Origin: Gemmatimonadales bacterium
GTDB taxonomy: Bacteria; Gemmatimonadota; Gemmatimonadetes; Gemmatimonadales; GWC2-71-9
DNA length: 57,399 bases
Assembly: GCA_025934955.1 (NCBI GenBank)
Contig: JAICWE010000016.1
Location: forward strand, 1-57,399
Direction: 5' to 3'
Below, one piece after another: positions 1 to 8,182 of the stretch (position 1 is the stretch's first letter; each line of letters begins with the position of its first letter). Position numbers and translations under genes: made by a program. The notes beneath the pieces are model-generated. The model did not search any database and was not told where the DNA came from. It saw only the letters and a program-made list of their open reading frames with translations.

Positions 1-941
1 GGACAGGGATCGAGCTGTCCGCTCCTCAGCAGCCGCTGCGTCTCGTCCCAGGTCCGGTACATCCGTCGGCCGGTCACGCCGTAGAGCGTGAGTCCCCGGA
101 AGATCACGTCGCGCGCGAAATTCACCTCGGTCGGCCGACTGGGTGTGCCGAGGAGATTGACGCGGCCGCCCAGCCGCGCGGCGGCGAATGCCTGGGCGTG
201 GCCCGCGGGGTGGCCGCTCATTTCGCAGACCAGGTCGGCGCCGTCGCCGTCGGTGAGTTCATGCACCCGGGCGGCAACGTCCTCCTGCGCGGCGTCGAGC
301 GTGACGTGCGCGCCCATGGTGCGGGCGAGCTCGAGCCGCCGCGGGTTCAGGTCACTCGCCATCACCAGTGACGCGCCGGCGGCGCGAGCAACGCCGACCG
401 CGAAGCAGCCGATCGGACCGCAGCCGATCACCAGTACGCGTGCGCCGGCGACGGAGGTCTCGAGCACGGTATGCACGGCGTTGCCGAGCGGGTCCATCAC
501 CGCGCCCACTTCGGTGGGTATGCCGGCGAGCTTCATCACGTTCGAAGCGGGCATCGCGATGAAGTCGGCAAAGGCGCCGTCGCGATCCACGCCGATGATC
601 TGGGTGCGGCGACAGAGGTGCCCGTCGCCCAGGCGGCACTGGAGACAATGGCCGCAGACGATGTGGCCTTCGGCCGTCACCAAGTCGCCGGGGGCGAGAA
701 GACCCGCGGCTTCCGCCTCGTGACCGAGGGCCACGACCTCACCGGCGAACTCGTGGCCGATCACGACGGGAGGCCGGAGGCGATTGCTCGCCCAGCTGTC
801 CCACTCCCAGATGTGAAGGTCGGTCCCGCAGACACCGGCGTGATGCACTTTGATGAGGACGTCGGAGGCACCGTACTTCGGGGTCGGCACCTCGCGGAGG
901 ACCATTCCGGGGCCCGCCTGCTCTTTGAGCAGCGCGCGCAT
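1..941 (-). CDS. tdh: L-threonine 3-dehydrogenase (3' end cut by window edge)
   Basis: Zinc-dependent medium-chain dehydrogenase that oxidises L-threonine to 2-amino-3-ketobutyrate with NAD+. About 313 residues are visible from an ATG at 941, and the reading frame runs off the left edge. Motifs in order: CGTDLHIWEWD near residue 40, with the catalytic-zinc Cys and the tryptophan pattern typical of Tdh rather than generic alcohol dehydrogenases; GHEFAGEVV; a four-Cys structural-zinc lobe (CGHC, CRLGDGHLC); and a Rossmann GCGPIG. The sequence near the edge (DVIFRGLTLYGVTGRRMY) also matches Tdh. The partner kbl, if present, would lie to the left of the window. The gene lies 58 bp downstream of the membrane glycosyltransferase stop. 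Family assignment is strong; the pathway is inferred. Confidence 0.87.
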   Translation of the reverse strand, partial: MRALLKEQAGPGMVLREVPTPKYGASDVLIKVHHAGVCGTDLHIWEWDSWASNRLRPPVVIGHEFAGEVVALGHEAEAAGLLAPGDLVTAEGHIVCGHCLQCRLGDGHLCRRTQIIGVDRDGAFADFIAMPASNVMKLAGIPTEVGAVMDPLGNAVHTVLETSVAGARVLVIGCGPIGCFAVGVARAAGASLVMASDLNPRRLELARTMGAHVTLDAAQEDVAARVHELTDGDGADLVCEMSGHPAGHAQAFAAARLGGRVNLLGTPSRPTEVNFARDVIFRGLTLYGVTGRRMYRTWDETQRLLRSGQLDPC

Positions 942-999
942 TATGGCTCGAGGGTTGAAGACGGGGCGGAAGATACTCGGCCCGCGCGCGGCCGGTAAG

Positions 1000-2472
1000 T
1001 CAGCGCGGCTGGTAGATGAAGCCGTTCGGCGACCGGCGCACGAGGGTGTAGTTGGCGCGCAGCGTGTCGAGGAAGGGCAGCGATACCCGCGAGTGCGGCT
1101 GCGAGGGCTCGGAACCGACGATCTGCACCGCGCCGTAGCGGTGCTGCCGGAGCGGCTCGAGCAGCTGTGCTTCCGTGGCGCGTCCGCTGCGCACCGCCTG
1201 CCGGCTGTTAAAGAAGTCGAGCTCGAATGCCTTTCCGGCCCAGAAGCAAAGGGCCAGCTCCTCGCACGCGACCGGGCCCGGGACCGCCGCGAGCACACGG
1301 ATGTCCTCGGCGGTGGCAGCTACGGCCCGGGTGAGGTCGCCGTTCAGCAGGTCCCACTTGACCTGGAGCAGCCGGTACGGCGCCGCGAGAAGGATGGCGA
1401 CGGTGCCGGCGAACGGGACCAGTGCCGCACTCCGGGCGAACGCGGTACCGCGGAGCGACGCATCGAGCCGCACCACGGCATCCGCCGCGAGAATCGCCGC
1501 TCCGAGCAGCAACTCGAAGAAGATATTGTAGCTGACGCCCGCTCCGCCGGCGAACAGCAGCGCGGTGGCGAACGCGGCCGCGGCGTACGCGCGGATCAGG
1601 AGCGCGGGGCCGCGCTCGCCGCCGGGGCCGGCCAGCAGCGCGGGCAACGCGAGGGCGACCACCGGCGCCATGGGCAGCACGTAGTCGCGCAGGTTGGCCG
1701 CGAACTGGGTGAACGTGGCCTGCTGATGTCCGCCGAGGATGCTGCGGAACACCGGCGCACCGTACGCGGCGGCGAGCAGCACGCAGGCGACCGCAACGAG
1801 GCCGACGCCGGTCGCGAGCACGCCGGCCGCGCGGCGCCGCGAATCGGCCGCCGCAGTAACGACGGTTGCGAGCGGCAGGGCGAGGAGATTGTGCTTCACC
1901 AGGCCGCCGATCGCCATGATCAGCAGCGCGACCACCAGCGCGCGATTGGAGTCCCAGCGCCAGACCAGCAGACGCAGCGCCGAGGTCATGAACACGTGGC
2001 CGAGGAGCTGGGGGTCGTCCATGGCGACGTAGTCGCTGTAGAACACCGCCATCGTGGCAACCACGAGCAGCGCGGCGAACCAGCCGGCGAGCCTGCTGCC
2101 GGTGAGTCGCGCGGCGATCGAGCCGACGTTCCAGAGCACGATGAGCAGGCTCAGAGAGGCCACGGCGCGGCCGGCGAACAGTGCGTCGGGTGCGAGCGGC
2201 GTTACCGCGGCGACGATATGGAAGGAGAGCGGCGGGTAGTTGTTGATGAGGAACGGGACCGGCCCCCGGTAGAGTGGAAGCCCGTGCAGCAGCCCGCTGG
2301 TGTAGAGCGCGTTCCAGCCTTCATTGTAGTTCCGGGGGATGCGCAGCGTCGCGGCGTAGCCCGCGTCGATGAGCATCGGAATGACCAGCAGCAGCAGTAT
2401 GAGGACCGCCGCGGTGAGCCCGCGGCGGAGACTCGGGTCGACGGCGGGGTCGCGGTCGACCGGCGCACTCAC
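1000..2472 (-). CDS. GT-C fold membrane glycosyltransferase-like protein (GT39/ArnT-like)
   Basis: A 490-residue polytopic membrane protein with about ten hydrophobic segments after a short cytoplasmic N-terminus. The first extracytoplasmic loop carries NYNEGWNALY, and a second acidic loop carries AMDDPQLLG. Acidic residues in these positions are the usual catalytic and metal features of polyprenyl-phosphate-sugar-dependent GT-C enzymes. NYPPLSFH follows the first loop. The last ~110 residues are a soluble, probably periplasmic tail. The GTG start overlaps the formate dehydrogenase TGA (GTGA), so the two are probably translationally coupled although no functional link is obvious. The acceptor and donor sugar cannot be read from sequence. 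It is similar in architecture, not closely in sequence, to the protein at 50379-51917. Confidence 0.65.
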   Translation of the reverse strand: MSAPVDRDPAVDPSLRRGLTAAVLILLLLVIPMLIDAGYAATLRIPRNYNEGWNALYTSGLLHGLPLYRGPVPFLINNYPPLSFHIVAAVTPLAPDALFAGRAVASLSLLIVLWNVGSIAARLTGSRLAGWFAALLVVATMAVFYSDYVAMDDPQLLGHVFMTSALRLLVWRWDSNRALVVALLIMAIGGLVKHNLLALPLATVVTAAADSRRRAAGVLATGVGLVAVACVLLAAAYGAPVFRSILGGHQQATFTQFAANLRDYVLPMAPVVALALPALLAGPGGERGPALLIRAYAAAAFATALLFAGGAGVSYNIFFELLLGAAILAADAVVRLDASLRGTAFARSAALVPFAGTVAILLAAPYRLLQVKWDLLNGDLTRAVAATAEDIRVLAAVPGPVACEELALCFWAGKAFELDFFNSRQAVRSGRATEAQLLEPLRQHRYGAVQIVGSEPSQPHSRVSLPFLDTLRANYTLVRRSPNGFIYQPR

Positions 2473-5414
2473 GCGAGGGCGATCTGGTGTACCGCCTCCA
2501 CCCGGACCGCGCTGACCTTGAACTCCGCGATCTTGGCGTACGGATCGAGGGTCGGGTTGGTCAGCAGATTGGCCGCGGCCTCGCGGAAGTGCATCGGAAT
2601 GAAGATCTGGCCCGGCGCCTGACGATCGGAAATGCGGGCGTTGATGACCAGGCTCGCGCGGCGCGAGGTGACGCGCACCGAATCTCCGTCGGCGACACCG
2701 AGCCGCTCGGCGTCCGCGGGCGCGATCTCGACGATCGGCACCGGCTCACGGGAGTCGAGGCCGGTGGAGCGGCGCGTCATGGTCCCGGTGTGCCAGTGGT
2801 ACATCTGCCGGCCGGTGTTGAGCACCATCGGATAGTCGTCGTCAGGCAGCTCGCTGGGCGGCAGGTACTCGACCGGCACGAACATGCCGCGGCCGTCCGG
2901 CGTCGGGAACTCGTCGGCGAACAGGAACGCGCTGCCGGCCGAGTCCGGCGTCGGCACCGGATACTGGAGCGCGCCCTCGCGGGCGAGCTTGGCGTAGGAG
3001 ACACCGCGCCACGACGGTGTCACCCGGGCGATCTCGTCCATGACGGCGGCGGCGTCGGCGTATATGGTCTTGAGGCCGAGCCGGTTGCTCATCTCGATCA
3101 GAATGTCGAGATCGCGGCGCGCCTTGCCCGGAGGCGCCACGGCCGGGCTCATGTGCTGGATGTGCCGATCGGTGTTGACGACGGTGCCTTCCTTCTCGGC
3201 GAACGACGAGCCCGGCAGCACGACATCGGCCCAGCGGGCGGTCTCGGTCATGAAGAGATCCTGCACCGCGAGGAACTCGAGCCCGCGCACCCAATGCTCC
3301 GCGTGGGCGATGTTCGGGTCGGAGAGCACCGGGTTCTCGCCGAACACATAGAGCGCATGCACGCCGCTGCCGTCCTGCACGATCTCGGTCACCATCAGGC
3401 CGGGCTTGAGCGACAGCGCAGTCTCCGGCAGCTCCCAGGCGGCGGCGAACTCCTTCCGCACGCCGCGGTCGTCCACCGAGCGATAGTCGGTGTAGGCGAA
3501 GGGAATCGCGCCGACGTCGCTGGCGCCCTGCACGTTGTTCTGGCCGCGGATCGGCATCATCGCCGCGCCCCAGCGACCGACCATGCCGCAGGCGAGCATC
3601 AGATTCAGCAGCGACGCGACGATGTCGGTGCCGGCGGCATGCTGGGTGAGGCCCATGGCCCAGAGCGTCGAGGTGTTGGGTCCGCGGGCGTACAGCTCGG
3701 CGCCGCGGCGGATGAGATCGGCGGGAATGCCGGTGATGGTGGACGCGCGCTCCACGGTGTACGGCTTCACCGCTTCGCGGACCGACTCGAAGTGGCTGGT
3801 ACGCCCGGCGACGAACGCCTCGTTCACCAGACCGCTCTCGATGATGTGGTGCAGCATTCCATTGTAGAGCGCGACGTCGGTGCCGGGGAGCATCTGCAGG
3901 TGCACGTCGGCCAGTTCGGCGAGCTCGGTCTTCCGGACGTCGGCCACCATCAGGCGCGCGCCCCTGGTGACGGCGCGCTTGATCAGGGCGCCGAAGACGG
4001 GGTGCGACTCGGTGGTGTTGGCGCCGGCGATGAAGATGACGTCGCACGCCTCTTCGATTTCGCGCATCGAGCCCGACGCGGCGGCGGTATTGAGCGCGCG
4101 GTTCATCGCAGCGACCGAGGTCGAGTGGCAGAGCCGGGTGCAGTGGTCGACGTTGTTGGTCCCGATCGCGCCGCGGACCATGCGCATGAAGACGTAGTTC
4201 TCCTCGTTGGTGCACTTGGCCGAGGAGAGCGCGGCGATGGAATCGGGCCCGTACTGCCGCTTGATCCGGCCGTACTCCTGGGCGGCGAGGCTCATCGCCT
4301 CTTCCCAGGTGGCCTCGCGGAAGGCGCTGTACCAGCTGTCCGGGGTGGCGACGCGATCGCGCACGTCGTACTCGTCGAGCACCGGCAGCACGCCCGTGAG
4401 CGGCGGCTTGCCGACCTGACGCTCGGGCGGGCGCGGCTTGCGGCGCTGCGCGCCCTGTTCGATGGTGGTCCAGGGTCCGTCACGGTGGCGCGGCGATTCG
4501 CCGGCCCAGACCCAGCGGTCGCTCTCGCGCACCCAGCCCTTGCGGATGAGCGGCGCCTGCAGCCGGTCGCGATGCTGCGGGAAGTCGTAGCCGAAGCGCC
4601 CCTTCACGCAGGTCGAGCCCTGATTCGGCGTGCGCTCCTCGATCCACGGTGAGGTGACGCGCACGACCTCTTCGTTCTTGACATGGATGTCGATCTGGCA
4701 CCCGACGCCGCAGTAGGGACACACCGAGCGGGCGATGCGGTCGGGATGACGCACCGCCTCCGCGCCGAAGCGGCGGTTCGGCATGAACTCGAAGATGGCA
4801 CCGGTGGGGCAGACGCGGACGCACTCGCCGCACCAGGTGCAGCCGGCGTGATCGGGATCGCCGTCGCCGCCGACGATGATCTCGGCGTACTCGCCGCGTA
4901 GCCCGACGTCGAGGACGCCAACCTCCTGGATGTCCTCACACGCGCGGACGCAGCGGGTGCAGAGGATGCAGAGACTCATGTCGTGCTGGATCATGACGTC
5001 GCCGGGCCGCTCATCGCCGGTGCGGAGCGGAAGCTCGTGGCGCGGGCGCACCGGCACGTCATACCGCGCGACATAACGCTCGAACTCGTTCCGCGGGTGG
5101 GCGCGGCCGCCGTTGGAGAGGTGCTCGCCGGGATAGCGCTCGAGCAGGAAGTCGAGCACGGAGCGGCGCACCGCCACGGCGTCGTCGGACTCGGTCTCGA
5201 CGACCATGCCGTCGGCGGCGGGCGTCGCGCAGGCGGGAAGGAGCTTGTTCTGACCGGCGACCGACACGAGACAGATGCGGCAGTTGCCGACGATGGGCAG
5301 CTTGGGATACCAGCACAGCGTCGGCACGTCCACACCGGATGCGCGCGCCGCGTCCAGGATGGTTGCGCCCGGGGTGAAGGAAACCGCAGTGCCGTTCAAC
5401 GTGATCGTAGGCAT
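2469..5414 (-). CDS. fdhF: Formate dehydrogenase alpha subunit (Mo/W-bisMGD, Cys form)
   Basis: 981-residue molybdopterin oxidoreductase that oxidises formate to CO2. N-terminal NuoG/FdsA-like [2Fe-2S] domain (Cys 34, 45, 48, 62), a two-[4Fe-4S] ferredoxin module (Cys 149/152/155/159 and 192/195/198/202), then the catalytic domain with its own [4Fe-4S] (Cys 232/235/239/269). The active-site pair is Cys429-His430 in HCTRLCHSTSV, so it is a cysteine, not selenocysteine, enzyme. The His-Cys3 cluster normally following the [2Fe-2S] domain is absent: its place is taken by GEHLSNGGRAHPRNEFE. Start chosen at the ATG where MPTITLNG begins; the upstream in-frame extension is arginine-rich noise. No diaphorase subunit (FdsB/FdsG-like) and no fdhD is adjacent, so the electron acceptor is unknown. 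Confidence 0.88.
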   Translation of the reverse strand: MPTITLNGTAVSFTPGATILDAARASGVDVPTLCWYPKLPIVGNCRICLVSVAGQNKLLPACATPAADGMVVETESDDAVAVRRSVLDFLLERYPGEHLSNGGRAHPRNEFERYVARYDVPVRPRHELPLRTGDERPGDVMIQHDMSLCILCTRCVRACEDIQEVGVLDVGLRGEYAEIIVGGDGDPDHAGCTWCGECVRVCPTGAIFEFMPNRRFGAEAVRHPDRIARSVCPYCGVGCQIDIHVKNEEVVRVTSPWIEERTPNQGSTCVKGRFGYDFPQHRDRLQAPLIRKGWVRESDRWVWAGESPRHRDGPWTTIEQGAQRRKPRPPERQVGKPPLTGVLPVLDEYDVRDRVATPDSWYSAFREATWEEAMSLAAQEYGRIKRQYGPDSIAALSSAKCTNEENYVFMRMVRGAIGTNNVDHCTRLCHSTSVAAMNRALNTAAASGSMREIEEACDVIFIAGANTTESHPVFGALIKRAVTRGARLMVADVRKTELAELADVHLQMLPGTDVALYNGMLHHIIESGLVNEAFVAGRTSHFESVREAVKPYTVERASTITGIPADLIRRGAELYARGPNTSTLWAMGLTQHAAGTDIVASLLNLMLACGMVGRWGAAMMPIRGQNNVQGASDVGAIPFAYTDYRSVDDRGVRKEFAAAWELPETALSLKPGLMVTEIVQDGSGVHALYVFGENPVLSDPNIAHAEHWVRGLEFLAVQDLFMTETARWADVVLPGSSFAEKEGTVVNTDRHIQHMSPAVAPPGKARRDLDILIEMSNRLGLKTIYADAAAVMDEIARVTPSWRGVSYAKLAREGALQYPVPTPDSAGSAFLFADEFPTPDGRGMFVPVEYLPPSELPDDDYPMVLNTGRQMYHWHTGTMTRRSTGLDSREPVPIVEIAPADAERLGVADGDSVRVTSRRASLVINARISDRQAPGQIFIPMHFREAAANLLTNPTLDPYAKIAEFKVSAVRVEAVHQIALA

Positions 5415-5428
5415 GATGACCGATGGGA

Positions 5429-5443
5429 GAAAGGGGCCCTTTC
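5429..5443. promoter_or_regulatory. Perfect palindrome at the fdh transcription/translation start
   Basis: GAAAGGG-G-CCCTTTC, a perfect 7-bp inverted repeat around one central base. It lies 15 nt upstream of the fdhF ATG and would overlap the transcription start of the promoter proposed above. It could be a repressor operator or a small hairpin near the ribosome site. The regulator is unknown. Confidence 0.35.
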
Positions 5444-5448
5444 GGAGT

Positions 5449-5477
5449 AGAGTAGGCCGCTCTCTGAGCACGCACAA
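5449..5477 (-). promoter_or_regulatory. Candidate promoter of the formate dehydrogenase gene
   Basis: Reading on the minus strand: TTGTGC, 17 nt, TACTCT. Each hexamer matches the sigma70 consensus at only three positions, but the spacing is ideal and the predicted start of transcription falls at about 5440, some 25 nt upstream of the ATG. Confidence 0.3.
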
Positions 5478-5659
5478 GGGGCGACGAGCACTGCTCCGCG
5501 GACGCACGTCGTCAGCGCATCGTCGCTCCGTCGCGGCGCACGCGCGTCCGTGGCGCGCACGAGTTCGACCGCAGGGTATTGCGCGAAAAACGGAATTGGC
5601 GATCTTGGTACTGGCTGCGGCTGGGGCCGCGGCACTTCTCACCTCACGATGGAGGCATC

Positions 5660-5770
5660 ATGGCGGCGAAGAGGGCTGCGAAGAAGTCGGCGAAGAAGAG
5701 CGCGAAGCGTGGCGCGAAGAAGTCGACCCGGAAGAGCGCGAAGAAGTCCGCGAAGCGGTCGCGCCGCTAG
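5660..5770 (+). CDS. 36-residue Lys/Ala/Ser/Arg-repeat peptide (histone-H1-tail-like)
   Basis: A tiny, extremely basic protein made almost only of Lys, Ala, Ser and Arg. It consists of repeats of the (K/R)-(K/S)-A-K type (MAAKRAAKKSAKKSAKRG and onward), ending KRSRR. A GGAGG ribosome site (5651-5655) lies five bases before the ATG, and a strong hairpin follows 27 bp after the stop, both supporting a real gene. Such tails occur in histone H1-like and AlgP-like bacterial nucleoid proteins and are expected to bind DNA or RNA through charge. It is divergent from fdhF and has no globular domain. Low complexity means homology cannot be inferred from composition alone. Confidence 0.65.
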   Translation: MAAKRAAKKSAKKSAKRGAKKSTRKSAKKSAKRSRR

Positions 5771-5797
5771 ACACCTCCCGATCGTTCGGATGCAAGC

Positions 5798-5820
5798 GGG
5801 GCCGGCCAGCTGCCGGCCCC
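5798..5820. terminator. Hairpin terminator between convergent genes
   Basis: A perfect 9-bp stem (GGGGCCGGC / GCCGGCCCC) with a 5-nt loop, between the lysine-rich peptide gene (plus) and the methyltransferase-like gene (minus). Only a short T-containing tail (CATTTAAG) follows, so it may act in both directions but is not a classic strong terminator. Confidence 0.6.
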
Positions 5821-5839
5821 ATGCATTTAAGCCATGCGC

Positions 5840-6694
5840 TCAGGCGGAGACTTCGGCCTCGCGCGGCTCGTTGGCATCGCGCTGGGGACGCGCGAGCACC
5901 AGTCCGCCGCGCCGCGCGCCCTTGCGTCCTCCGCCGTCTTCCGCCGTCCAGCCGGGATAGAGCGAGCGCAGCGCCTCCGGCGCCATGCCCCCGCGCGCCG
6001 CGAGCAGCACGTGCACGCCACCGGCGCGCGTGAGCTGCTGGGTGGCGCGAATGACAGCGACGCGCACCGCCGCCTCGAGCTCGCCGATGGTACCGAGGTC
6101 GAGTGCGACGATGTCGAGCGGCGCGTCGATGCAGGGGAGCCAGCCGCCGAACTGCACCACGTACGCGTCGAAGCGGCTGCAGAGCGACTCGCCTTCGACC
6201 GTGGACTCGACACGCTCGACGGTGCCGATGTCGCCGCCGAGAAAGGTCACGGCGACCTGATGGGCGCAGAGCAGGTACACGCACGCCTCGGCGCCGCCGC
6301 CGACAACGAGGGCGGCGTCGGTCGGCTCGAGGCGGGGGACGAGGGCGCGGAGCGGGGAGCTGCGGGGGATGCCCCAGTGGGTCGGCTCGCGCTGCGCGTT
6401 GCGGCGATCCACCGACTGCCGGCGCCATTTGTCGAAGCCGGGGAGGCGGAGCCGGCGGCGAATGAGCTCGTCCACCGAGTCGAGCATCAGCACTTCGGTC
6501 AGCACGAACTGGCCTTCGGCGCCGGCGTGCATCTCGGCCACCGCGTCGCTGCCGAGCCGCATGAGCTCATCGCGCGGGACCGAGTTCTTGTAGCTCTCGA
6601 TCCGCTGCATGACGTACTCGTCATACTGCTGGCGCAGTGACGGCGCGGGGCGGCGGCGCCGATCGGTCTGACGGACCTGGGCGACGGTCAACAT
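5840..6694 (-). CDS. Methyltransferase-like Rossmann-fold protein of unknown function
   Basis: 284 residues from the ATG at 6694. The N-terminal ~115 residues are helical and charged (QQYDEYVMQRIESYKNSVPR and similar). The C-terminal half looks like a class I SAM-dependent methyltransferase: a glycine-rich loop AALVVGGGAEACVYLL near residue 130, the next beta-strand ending in an acidic turn (FLGGDIGTVERVE), LDIVALDLG as a motif-IV-like strand, and a late strand GGVHVLLAARGG. No substrate-specific motif such as DPPY or NPPY is visible. It stands alone, divergent from the hydrolase gene. I do not recognise the family; the methyltransferase fold is inference. Confidence 0.55.
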   Translation of the reverse strand: MLTVAQVRQTDRRRRPAPSLRQQYDEYVMQRIESYKNSVPRDELMRLGSDAVAEMHAGAEGQFVLTEVLMLDSVDELIRRRLRLPGFDKWRRQSVDRRNAQREPTHWGIPRSSPLRALVPRLEPTDAALVVGGGAEACVYLLCAHQVAVTFLGGDIGTVERVESTVEGESLCSRFDAYVVQFGGWLPCIDAPLDIVALDLGTIGELEAAVRVAVIRATQQLTRAGGVHVLLAARGGMAPEALRSLYPGWTAEDGGGRKGARRGGLVLARPQRDANEPREAEVSA

Positions 6695-6820
6695 GGCGCG
6701 AGGGGCCAGGGCCTCACGAGGGACGACGCTGATTCTGATGGTTGGATCACGCGGCCGGACACGACATGCTACAAAGTCGTGAAGAGGGCGGAGCATGTCA
6801 ACGCCGAGTATCTTCGCTCC

Positions 6821-8182
6821 ATGCACCGCATCCGCATCGGCGCGCCGCTCCTCGCGGCGCTTCTCCTCACCGGGAGCTCGGCGATGGCACAACAGGACGC
6901 GCCCGACGGCGCGGGCGCGGCCGCATCGGCGGAAGCGCTGGTGGATCGTCTGGCGGCGGGTGACTTCGCCGGCGCGGCGGCTGGGTTCGACGAGCGGATG
7001 CGGGCGGCGCTGCCCGAGCCGAAGCTCCGCGCCGCATGGGCGCAGATCGCGGCACAGGCGGGCGCGTACCGGCGGCGCGGGGCCGCGCGCGTGGAGGACG
7101 CGCGCGGCCACACCGTCGCGGTGGTGCCGGCCGAATTCGACCAGGCGACGCTCGACGTGCGGGTAACGCTGGACGGAGCCGGTCGGGTCGCCGGACTCTT
7201 CTTCGCGCCGCACGTCGATGCGGCAGCCGCGGCGAAGGCGGATGCACCGGCGGCGTACGCCGATTCGAGTCGCTTCAGCGAGCGCGACGTTACCGTCGGT
7301 GAGGGCGAGTGGGCGCTGCCGGCGACGCTCACGCTTCCGCGCGGCGTGGCAGCGGCACCGGCCGTGGTGCTGGTGCACGGCTCCGGCCCGCAGGACCGCG
7401 ACGAGACGGTCGGCGGCGCGCGACTGTTCCGCGACCTCGCGGGGGGCCTCGCGTCGCGCGGGATCGCGGTGCTCCGGTACGAGAAGCGGACCCGCGCACA
7501 TGCCGCCGCGGCCGCCGCGCGGCTCGACGGCTTCACCGTGCGCGATGAGACGACCGATGACGCGATCGCCGCCGTGCGGCTGCTGCGGACGACAGCTGGC
7601 ATCGACGCCGCGCACGTCTATCTGCTGGGCCACAGCCTCGGCGGCATGCTGGCGCCGCGGATCGCGCTGGAGGATCGGGACATCGCGGGGCTCATCATCA
7701 TGGCGGGCACGACGCGCCCGCTGGAGCAGGTGATCGTCGCCCAGGCGGACTATCTCGCGAGCATCGGCGCGGCGAGCCCGGAGCAACTCGCGCCGCTCCG
7801 CGAGGGCGCGGCGCAGGTCGCGGCGCTGACGCCGGCCGACAGCGCGCGGAGCGGCCTCATCATGGGCGCGCCGGCGAGTTACTGGCTCGACCTCCGATCG
7901 TACAACCCGGCGGCGACGGCGCACGCGCTCTCGCGGCCGATGCTGATCCTGCAGGGCGGGCGGGACTACCAGGTGACGGACGAGGACTATGCAGGATGGA
8001 AGGCGGCGCTGGAGGGGCGCAGCGACGTGACATTTCGCCTGTATCCGGCGCTCAATCACCTCTTCGTCGCCGGTGAGGGGCCGAGCCGGCCGTCGGAGTA
8101 CCTGACGCCGGCGCACGTGGCAGCGGACGTCATCGCCGACATCGCAAGCTGGATCAGCGCACGCGCAGCACGGCGCCCTTGA
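6821..8182 (+). CDS. Secreted alpha/beta hydrolase with N-terminal DUF3887-like domain
   Basis: 453 residues. A signal peptide (MHRIRIGAPLLAALLLTGSS, cleavage near AMA-QQ) directs export. Residues ~35-130 resemble the DUF3887 NTF2-like domain often placed before secreted hydrolases (AEALVDRLAAGDFAGAAAGF). The alpha/beta hydrolase domain starts near 175: oxyanion segment VVLVHGSGPQDRDE, nucleophile Ser272 in GHSLGGM, an acid in GGRDYQVTDED and the late His in LNHLF. This is the dienelactone-hydrolase/S9-like arrangement, so esterase or peptidase activity is expected but the substrate is unknown. The start is set by the signal peptide; no strong ribosome site is visible there. Its 3' end overlaps the convergent rRNA methyltransferase gene by 29 bp. 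Confidence 0.78.
   Translation: MHRIRIGAPLLAALLLTGSSAMAQQDAPDGAGAAASAEALVDRLAAGDFAGAAAGFDERMRAALPEPKLRAAWAQIAAQAGAYRRRGAARVEDARGHTVAVVPAEFDQATLDVRVTLDGAGRVAGLFFAPHVDAAAAAKADAPAAYADSSRFSERDVTVGEGEWALPATLTLPRGVAAAPAVVLVHGSGPQDRDETVGGARLFRDLAGGLASRGIAVLRYEKRTRAHAAAAAARLDGFTVRDETTDDAIAAVRLLRTTAGIDAAHVYLLGHSLGGMLAPRIALEDRDIAGLIIMAGTTRPLEQVIVAQADYLASIGAASPEQLAPLREGAAQVAALTPADSARSGLIMGAPASYWLDLRSYNPAATAHALSRPMLILQGGRDYQVTDEDYAGWKAALEGRSDVTFRLYPALNHLFVAGEGPSRPSEYLTPAHVAADVIADIASWISARAARRP

Noticed and set aside
850-2622. A 590-residue plus-strand frame over the glycosyltransferase gene
   Set aside because: Repetitive Arg/Glu/Gly composition; the minus-strand frame has clear membrane segments and the coupled GTGA start.
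2487-4652. A 721-residue plus-strand open frame across the formate dehydrogenase gene
   Set aside because: His/Arg/Gly/Ala-rich shadow with no motif; the opposite frame carries all the metal-site residues of the dehydrogenase.
5415-5642. N-terminal extension of the formate dehydrogenase to 5642
   Set aside because: The extra 76 residues are Arg/Ala/Pro-rich, precede the well-known N-terminal beta-strand start, and overlap the likely promoter.
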